Source of the DNA: Chondrus crispus
Lineage: Eukaryota; Rhodophyta; Florideophyceae; Gigartinales; Gigartinaceae
Length of the DNA stretch: 64,000 bases
Direction of reading: 5' to 3'
Assembly: GCF_000350225.1 (NCBI RefSeq)
Contig: NW_005179088.1
Location: 56,033-120,032 of the forward strand
Each line of letters opens with the position of its first letter. Position 1 is the stretch's first letter. The translations under genes were made by a program, and so were the position numbers. This document shows, piece by piece, positions 57,053 to 64,000 of this stretch. The notes under the pieces were generated by a model. The model saw only the letters and a list, made by a program, of their open reading frames with translations. It was not told where the DNA came from and did not search any database.

Positions 57053-59005
57053 ATGTTTCCTTCATCCCCGAGCCACTCGAGTGGTGGTACCAAACGCAAG
57101 CGCCCGTGCGTGGGCTTTTCTTCCACTTCCCACGACCCTCTAAGTCTACCTGCCATCCCTCGATTACCCCCTGATTCCCAACATGCCGGCCCTGTCGGCC
57201 ACATCGACTCCGATCCTAACGCTCCGTCCTCACGTCGATACCCTGCTGCGTTGGAGCTCCACGATAAGGCCATGCGCCTTAATCCTGAGCTTTTTGCTTC
57301 CGCTAAATGGTTCTCAGTGATCGGTGTATGCGCCTTCGATGACATTGCTTACTCGTTCGCCGATGGCGCCGGTATACTTCCAGGACAAATTCCCCTTCAA
57401 GCTATTCGGTCTTACGATTGGTTGGCTTGCATCGCCATTCCTCCCTCCATTTTGTGTCACACTACGCCTCGCGGTCGTGCGGTGTTATGGACCCGCTTCA
57501 TGACCGCTGTGTGTGACAGGCTTGAGCTGCCATTGACACAGGATCTCATCCCTGAGGAATTCGGTTGTGACACGTGGCAATTTCGCACCGAGGGCGAGCG
57601 GCCTTACCTCGACAACATGCTGGCCTGGACCTCCGATAGCCCTCCTCGTGAAGCTAACCGCCTTTGGTTCAACCAACGGACCGTATCGGGCGACGCTATG
57701 ATGTGGACCAACGCCATAATTCCGGCTAATTTCCGACTTATCAAGCGGGGTACCATCCCCTTCTTCCAGCATACAGTGCGCTTCGAACGCCTTATTCGGT
57801 CTGACACGGGTTATTTTGTGGCCTACCAGATGTTGGAGGCGCGTGAAATCTCGAGGTCCCATTACGCGAATCGTTACCAGCGTATTCCGTCGTGGTGGAG
57901 CCAATTTGAGGTCTGCCAAGGCTTCTGGGCTGAGCTCCGCCCCGTGTACACGTATTATGGAAGGTATTTACGTGATCCTCGACACGGCCTTTGGGTAGTC
58001 TTCCTCACAGAGTGGTGCACCAAAGTGGCAGTTACCCTCCTGTGGGAGACCTACGACTGCTGGAGGTTGTGGTACTTGCCTCCCCAGCTCATCAGCCTCA
58101 TGCGACGCCTCGATTATTCGATTCCCCTGGGCGGTGCTGATGCAGACACCGAACTGCATTCTCTCCTCCATAAAATAGAGGAGGTCGATTGGGACTCGAT
58201 ACCGCGTCCAAATTCCTCTCGTTCCTTCGTCCCGCAACGCCCCTCCTTCTCTCCTGGTCGTGCTCATCGTGGTGCAGGGGACTACGCTTGGTTTAACCCC
58301 TGGAAGGGATCGCAATGTTCTTGCGACGAAGCGCGTCTGAGTAGACAGTATGGGAGTCACACGCCCGTTCCGGTTGAATTGCCTGTCTTCCTTGCGGATC
58401 CCCGCGAGCGCGACCTCTGTCCCCGGGAGACTTTGCGTTGTCGCTCTGTGTTACCGGTCTCACCGACTTCACTTCCTGTCGATCCGGCCGGCCCCACTCT
58501 CCCCGTGAATGCTTCGATAAGGGCGACGAGAGCCCCTGAGTGTGAGGGGGCTAAATCCCCTTTGCGGTCTCATTCGCCTCCAGTGGCCAGGTGTCAACCT
58601 CTATCAGAGACAAGAGAGGCCCCCTCGTCATCTAGCCGGACTGACAGTCTGTCCGTGCGCGCAGCCCCAGAAAGGAAGGGAAATTCTTCGTCCCTTACCC
58701 CCTTTGCTCCTCCTGCACCGTCTTCTCCTGTGCACGTCCCGGCTCGTCCCCCTTCTCCTGCCGCTGTTCCAGTTGCCGCCCCCTTGTCACCAATCATCGA
58801 CGCAGTCCAATCGACCAGAGGAGGTTCGACCTCCCCGTCCTCTCCAGATGTTATCAAAAAGAACGACGGCGCCGCCAGCGTTTATCGCACATTGCTCCGT
58901 GCTCACGGAATAAACGAGGGGGCTCTTCGAGAAGCGTCCCTCGTTGACCTGCGCTTACTGGCGCAACTTATCGCCTCACTTCCAAAGAAAAAGATCCTTG
59001 GATGA
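57053..59005 (+). CDS. Opposite-strand accessory gene of element F (aORF), unbroken 650 codons
   Basis: This is the best copy of the conserved opposite-strand protein. Residues 13-22 hold Lys-Arg-Lys-Arg-Pro ... Val-Gly-Phe, a possible nuclear signal. The conserved core spans about 60-420: Phe-Ala-Ser-Ala-Lys-Trp-Phe (81-87), Ser-Phe-Ala-Asp-Gly-Ala-Gly (101-107), Cys-Asp-Thr-Trp-Gln-Phe-Arg-Thr-Glu-Gly-Glu-Arg (172-183), Phe-Glu-Arg-Leu-Ile-Arg-Ser-Asp-Thr-Gly-Tyr-Phe (244-255), Gly-Leu-Trp-Val-Val-Phe-Leu-Thr-Glu-Trp-Cys (312-322), Asp-Cys-Trp-Arg-Leu-Trp (335-340), Trp-Phe-Asn-Pro-Trp (413-417). A Pro/Ser-rich linker (about 430-600) leads to a helical tail (606-650). No signal peptide, membrane segment or known catalytic motif is visible. 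The family is unrecognised. Conservation in five elements suggests a real product of the element. Confidence 0.8.
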   Translation: MFPSSPSHSSGGTKRKRPCVGFSSTSHDPLSLPAIPRLPPDSQHAGPVGHIDSDPNAPSSRRYPAALELHDKAMRLNPELFASAKWFSVIGVCAFDDIAYSFADGAGILPGQIPLQAIRSYDWLACIAIPPSILCHTTPRGRAVLWTRFMTAVCDRLELPLTQDLIPEEFGCDTWQFRTEGERPYLDNMLAWTSDSPPREANRLWFNQRTVSGDAMMWTNAIIPANFRLIKRGTIPFFQHTVRFERLIRSDTGYFVAYQMLEAREISRSHYANRYQRIPSWWSQFEVCQGFWAELRPVYTYYGRYLRDPRHGLWVVFLTEWCTKVAVTLLWETYDCWRLWYLPPQLISLMRRLDYSIPLGGADADTELHSLLHKIEEVDWDSIPRPNSSRSFVPQRPSFSPGRAHRGAGDYAWFNPWKGSQCSCDEARLSRQYGSHTPVPVELPVFLADPRERDLCPRETLRCRSVLPVSPTSLPVDPAGPTLPVNASIRATRAPECEGAKSPLRSHSPPVARCQPLSETREAPSSSSRTDSLSVRAAPERKGNSSSLTPFAPPAPSSPVHVPARPPSPAAVPVAAPLSPIIDAVQSTRGGSTSPSSPDVIKKNDGAASVYRTLLRAHGINEGALREASLVDLRLLAQLIASLPKKKILG

Positions 59006-62000
59006 ATTGTCCCATTGACCCATTGCCGATGATAGCGTCCTGCCGATCCATGTTCGGATCATTGTCCTCTGAGAGTGTCGTCTCATCGTCGACACTTCCC
59101 TTCGTTCCACCGAAAATAAATTGCATTTCCGTCTCCTATCAACTTCTTCCTCTTTTTTCATACGCCCCGTCGCCGCGGTCGCATCTTCTTCTCTCCACTT
59201 TCCTTCTCTTTTCCCGTTACTGTCTCCCTTCTCTTGTCCATTTTCCGGGCACCTCTGCTACTGCAGTTGCACATCCCCTATTTCCTTCTCTTTTCCTCCG
59301 CTCGTCCACCAGATCGCCGGCTGGGGAGTCACGCCCTCTTTGTTTTTCATTGATCGGCCCACGGACCGCTCTCCACCTTCAGAAAGGCCCCCATCTTTCT
59401 TAACCTTCAGGCTTTCCCGACGCTTATGTTCACGCCTCCACGAGGCAATCTCCCAGCCCCCCAACACATGATTACCTCCTCTGAGATTCCGTCTCGGGAC
59501 GATAGCCACACATAAAAAATGTAGGGCTCTTGGAGTAATCGAAACTCGATTCGATGCCCCATTTCTTCTTTTGTGCCTATCAGGGTGGTAACCCGCTCCA
59601 GTTCAGGTCTCCGACAATTTCCCTATTCTTCCTCCCGCTTATTTTCGAACTCCGTCTTCCAAAAGGACAGTGTCCTATTGTCCTCGGGGCTTCTTCGGCG
59701 AAACTCATAATTGGTATCCTTGATAAGTCGCGGAGAAGCTTTGATAGGTCGAAATAAAAAATAAGTAGGGGTCGTTGCTATGCTCGATCCCTTCGGTCGG
59801 ACACGCCGAACTCAAGGGTGAGTTCCGTGCACAATGCTCAAACGCCCCGTTTCAATTTTGTCCTTGAAATAGCGCCATGAAGACGTCGTGAGTGTCTCCT
59901 GTCGCCTTCTCAAAGCCTGTGCAGGGAATACCTCGTTCTGCGATTTTCGATGTGGCGAGGTCAACGAGTTTCTCTTTCTGCCGGTGACTGATCACGTGCG
60001 AAAGTCCATTTTGCTGTGGTCATATTGACTTCCGCTCCGCTCTCCCCGACATGTCCAAAAAACATATATAAATAGGTTGTCCTTTTCGGTAACGCGGTGG
60101 AGGTGACCTGGGCAGCCGGCTAAAACAACGTCCTTGATCTCTGGCTAGTTGTCGACAGTTACAGCGCACTCGTTGGGTGATAGCGTACACAGAACGCCGC
60201 ATAGGTACACTGCATGCCCGGTTCGTGTCACGGCGTCGGACCTGCTGGTCGGTTCCGAGATCGTTAATCTTACGAATTACACGAAGCTTCGACATCCGCG
60301 TCAAAAAAAATTTTCAAAGGATCGCTGGGAAGTTCTGGCCCTTGAGTTTCCGTTTGCTCGCGACCGGAACCTCTTCAAAAAAACTAACTAGTGAGAAAGT
60401 AGATGGCATTTCGATCTTTTAGAGCACGAAATTATTGATGGGTCAAGGTCGACGAGGCGGCGTGCCACGGTTCAGTTCGATCTCCGTTGAGCCGCCTCCG
60501 TTCCAACTCCCTGCACTTGGTCGCGGAACAAACATGTTGACGGCGACTCAGGTTCGTTGCCGTCTGGATATCCTTCGCGTTTCGTCCGACGGTCGAACAC
60601 CACAGTCCTGAAGTGGTGTCCAACTGCCCATCAGGCGTTTGTGAGAAACGTGGTAGGTGTTCTCTTGTTGCGCACGATTTGCGTCTCCAGTTAGCGCTGT
60701 CACCGACGGCTGCGCGATCGACAGTAATTCTCTTTTTTTTCCAATTCTCCGAGCTCATCGAGACGATCCTCAACTGCCAGTAGCCCGTAACACGGGGCGT
60801 CATTCACTGCCCCTACGTATCTTTTCCAAAAGCCTGTCGGCAGCGATCGTGATCTGGTTGACAGCTGCGACGGGATGCGACTTTGTAGCAGTGTCGGAGC
60901 GAGAGCGGGGTTAAATCGCGCTGCGTCGAACAACGCGTTTTTGGTCGTGACAACTACTGATTTCGTAACCAGGACTTCACCTGCACACGTCGACACGTGT
61001 ATCCACTGACTTGGTCGAAAAATTCATCTTCCCATCGGGGGTGCCCAAGGGTAACTGCTGCCTTCCCTTCGAAGTCAAAATGGCTCTTCGTCTCTGACCC
61101 ACTCGCTGAATCCGTGCGCTCCAATTTCTCCTCAGTATACGCAGTGGACAATCGGCACTGTCGCCGAGCTTTTGGACCTTCTCCAGGGATGCGGTCCATT
61201 CTCTTGCCCGTCCCCGACACGCACTCCTCTTCCTCGTCTAACGATCAATTTTCTTTCGCCTGAGAGAACCACTCCGTTAGGCACGTACGACTTAAACAAA
61301 GTCTCCTCGGGACGCATGCTTTCACTTCCCTTGCTAATATCCTCTTGCTCGTGCGATGACACTGTACGTCCTCCGCGTCAAAACCCTGATACTAATTTTT
61401 CCCCGGGTATCGGAGGTCCTCTTCCCTCTTTGCCGTTGTTCTCACCCAAATCCTTGACAATTCTCCCTCCATCCACGACTTTTTTCATGCGCCCCCACTG
61501 TAGTGCGTCTCCGTTACGCAATTCTTCTCCAACTACAAATTCCTCGTTGCCGAAAAATTTCCGACGTCTTTCTTCCGTCGACCGGAGGTCTTCCTCCTTT
61601 CCCACACACCAGCGGTGTTCACATAGGCGTTTGTAGGTAGCGCTTGTAGGAGTCGTCGAATACAATACTGTACCGAGCCTCGCTGTTCAGCTCAACCGAG
61701 ACAATGTCTTCAATCCTTCATTTCGTCCGCGTGTTTTTGCTTCACGGCTGGGGTGAACGTAAATTAGAAACGTGAGCTATAGCCTCGTCAGCGGGTCGAC
61801 GGGCGCAGTTGCATTGTGTCGTTGACATTACCAAAAAAAGGAAAAGGAGAACAGGAACGAAACAGAGATTGAGGCAGAAGCAGATCGGCCGACTGAAAAG
61901 CAAGCGGTTGATCGCCTTGATGACGACGTCGAGCCAATTCCCGTTGCTGACGAAGTCAACAGAAACGACAAAACAATTTGTCCCCTCCACACGGTGTAGT

Positions 62001-63068
62001 CTCGCGCGTGAACGCGCACCACTTGTCCTTTGTCTATTCGTGAAAAACCTCACAAGCATTCCCGTTCACACTGATTCAGACGAGCATGGATCCCTGATCT
62101 AAACGTCCCTTTGCGTGCACACCCATGCGACGCGTGATCCTACGTAATTTGGGCATTGTCTCCACCTGAGGCTGCAGTGACTTCGTCACTTCCTGATGTA
62201 GCGCATCTCGCCGCTCTGTCTCCAAGAGCGTTAGGCCACGCATACCTGCCCGTCTCACCTCATCTTTCCTTCTCGCCATTGCCGATGCGCCTTACTTCCG
62301 CTATGCTCATTCCTCGCAAGCTTCGTGCTGTGGTTCACAGCGTCCGTCTCGACTCGACAATATCCCGCATGCGTAATCCCGTCTGGGCGTGCGTGTGTGA
62401 GGACCGTCCTTACTCCTCACCACGGCGCGATCCGCAACATACTTTTCAATTCGATAACTTCTCGACGGGGGCATCCCCGTTCGCTACCACGCGAATACCT
62501 TGGAGCCTCATAACCCCGCACAAAGTCGATATCCGGTTGCTGATTCTCGATTCGATCACCCTCCAGGCGAGCGATTGTTTTCATCCTATCTCCACTATTT
62601 CGGTCGCGGTTCTCTCACTTCTCGCATCCTACACGTCGTCTTGATCTGCCTCGTCCGCGTGCAGTCGCCCATCGACTGCGTCCTCTCCCAACCTTCTACC
62701 TTATCTCGAAGGTAGCACACTCGTCAATCTGACGCATCCCCTTCTTCTCCCATCTTCCCGTCACACCCGTTCCCTTGTAGAACAGACTTCTTCCTCGACT
62801 CGAGATACAGCTTATAGCCTTAATCACGATCGGCGGTTCGCAATCCCCTGTCGCCCTTGGGCGCCTGTCGTGTTCTCCTGCAACTACGCACGCTCGCTCC
62901 GAAATGGTCGATCTAGGTGCGTCTCGGGAAGGGAAAACAAACATAAAAAAACAAAACAACAACAAAAAAACAAAAACAAAACAGAACAGTTAAGAAGGTA
63001 AAAGCATAGGAAACTGGTTGCGGCTCGCGTCTTCTTTTCGCTTTCCATCATCACGTTCCGTATGGAGC
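59006..63068. other. Spacer of element F between the opposite-strand gene and pol
   Basis: About 4.1 kb hold no convincing gene. The plus strand is pyrimidine-rich near the accessory gene (about 59110-59310), so the element's sense strand is purine-rich there, as in C and D. A strip of A-rich sequence at about 62937-62992 is T-rich on the element's sense strand and ends near CTTCCCGAG. Frames at 61172-61636 and 62156-62644 are open but Ser/Pro-rich with no recognisable domain and no counterpart seen in C or D. Confidence 0.55.
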
Positions 63069-64000
63069 TCATCCTGGTCTCGCGCGTGCGACCTGCGGCG
63101 GGAGGGGCAGTTTCCTCCTCCGGAAATAGGTCACCACTGCGCTGCGCGGTAGCTGAGAGATAGGCCCCCACGTTGCGTCCTCAATCTCGTAGCCATACCA
63201 TTCCACATTGAGAATTAATTTTCCATCTTGATAAACGTGGTCGACTATTTTGTCGATGACGTACTCCTGACCCCCGGTTCTTTCTTCCTGCGTTTCCAAC
63301 TGTCCGTCCCCATTCCGAAGAGCCAGCGACTCATCCTCATCCTGCTCTTCCCAACCTCCCATCCCTTGTAAATCGGGCGGGATGCCCGTAGCTTCTTGAT
63401 TTATCAAAGGTCCGTCATCCATCCTATTCTTCGCTTGCGCGGCGGGTCCTTCTCGTTTCCCTTCTCGGTTGAGGAATTGTAGCGCTTGTCGTAGCCCGAC
63501 TATCGGCATGTAGTCCATGGGGCTAGGGGCTAATTCGACTCTATCTCGCCACACGCGGTCTTCCTGGTCGCCGATGGCAATGACGACCGTATTCTCAGTT
63601 CACTCCTTCACTTGATATGGGCCCGTAGCCACTTGTGCCAACTTATGTTTCGGCTCGGTGGCTGTGCCTTGCTCTTTCCGAAGGAATACGTATGATCCTG
63701 AAGGGATGTCATACTTCGATTTGCGGAGCGTTGCGTCGAAATTTCGCTTGTAGCGCGCTTATTCTTTCCGCAAGCTCTTACCAGCGCCTTCCATCAGGCT
63801 TTCCAACCACGACTGCCGTTTCAGGTAGTACGCTCGATTCGAGCTTAATCCTTCCAAACTTGGCTGTGCTTGTAACGCAATGCTTCTCGGCGCCCGAGCT
63901 AACACCAGCTTGAAGGGCGCGATGTTCGTAGTTCGATGAGCTTGCGTGTTGTATGCGAACGTCACGGCGTCGCTAAATAGGTCCCAGTCCTTGGGATGCT
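63069..64000 (-). pseudogene. pol: pol C-terminal part of element F: end of integrase and chromodomain
   Basis: On the minus strand the window edge lies in integrase (Thr-Phe-Ala-Tyr-Asn-Thr-Gln; Thr-Thr-Asn-Ile-Ala-Pro-Phe). It is followed by the integrase C-terminal region and then Val-Glu-Leu-Ala-Pro-Ser-Pro-Met-Asp-Tyr. After an acidic linker, the chromodomain is at about 63100-63265 with Glu-Tyr-Val-Ile-Asp-Lys, Glu-Trp-Tyr-Gly-Tyr and Thr-Trp, ending in Phe-Arg-Arg-Arg-Lys. It resembles C and D but is more diverged. A few breaks are present. Confidence 0.88.

Larger units (their letters stand above)
55802..64000 (-). mobile_element. Element F: Ty3/gypsy chromovirus (family I), reverse strand, runs off the window
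   Basis: F reads leftward. Its 3' LTR (55802-56929) is in the window and its 5' part is beyond 64000. From the right: the end of integrase and the chromodomain (64000 to 63069), a long spacer, the opposite-strand gene (57053-59005, plus strand), polypurine tract and LTR. It is inserted in H's accessory gene, with flank CCACT (55797-55801) as the likely target duplication; the partner is out of view. It is clearly diverged from C and D. The accessory gene is open, and pol shows few breaks in the part seen. Confidence 0.93.

Noticed and set aside
57053-59005. The accessory gene as a retroviral envelope.
   Set aside because: It is on the opposite strand, with no signal peptide, transmembrane segment, furin-like site or paired cysteine pattern.
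61172-62644. Two Ser/Pro-rich plus-strand frames in the F spacer (61172-61636, 62156-62644).
   Set aside because: No recognisable domain, no counterpart in the spacers of C or D, and pyrimidine-rich composition explains the openness.

Overview
The window is eukaryotic and is almost entirely a stack of nested LTR retrotransposon fossils. I found no host gene that can be called with confidence, and no rRNA, tRNA or CRISPR. The organism cannot be named from the sequence. GC-rich Ty3/gypsy (Metaviridae) chromoviruses nested over 59 kb beside an AT-richer flank would suit an alga or another compact-gene eukaryote, but that is a guess.

Layout: 1-4429 is an AT-rich flank with only degraded, unassigned coding-like stretches. 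Element X (4430-7326, possibly Ty1/copia-like) carries a solo LTR of family I (5558-6613). Element G (from 7327; family III) interrupts X and is interrupted by element H (from 8938; family II). H is split at 15366 by element D (15367-51443; family I, 5-bp target duplication GTATA) and resumes at 51444. D holds two insertions: element C (19696-31978; family I, target duplication CACGG) and the reverse-strand element E (34750 to about 43766; family II). H is interrupted again at 55801 by the reverse-strand element F (55802 to beyond the window end; family I). The order of insertion is X, G, H, then D and F, then C and E inside D.

The Ty3/gypsy elements have gag, protease, reverse transcriptase, RNase H, integrase and a C-terminal chromodomain. 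They share a primer-binding site for the same tRNA. LTR pairs of C and D differ by roughly 2-3 % by eye, so these are fairly young. Most internal genes are broken.

The most interesting feature is an extra gene on the opposite strand, between pol and the 3' LTR. It is present in five elements (C, D, E, F and H) from two LTR families that differ in LTR, gag and pol. It encodes a conserved protein of about 450-650 residues that I do not recognise. In family I it is separated from pol by a 3.6-4.3 kb spacer, in family II by about 1.1 kb. The best copy is the unbroken 650-codon frame at 57053-59005.
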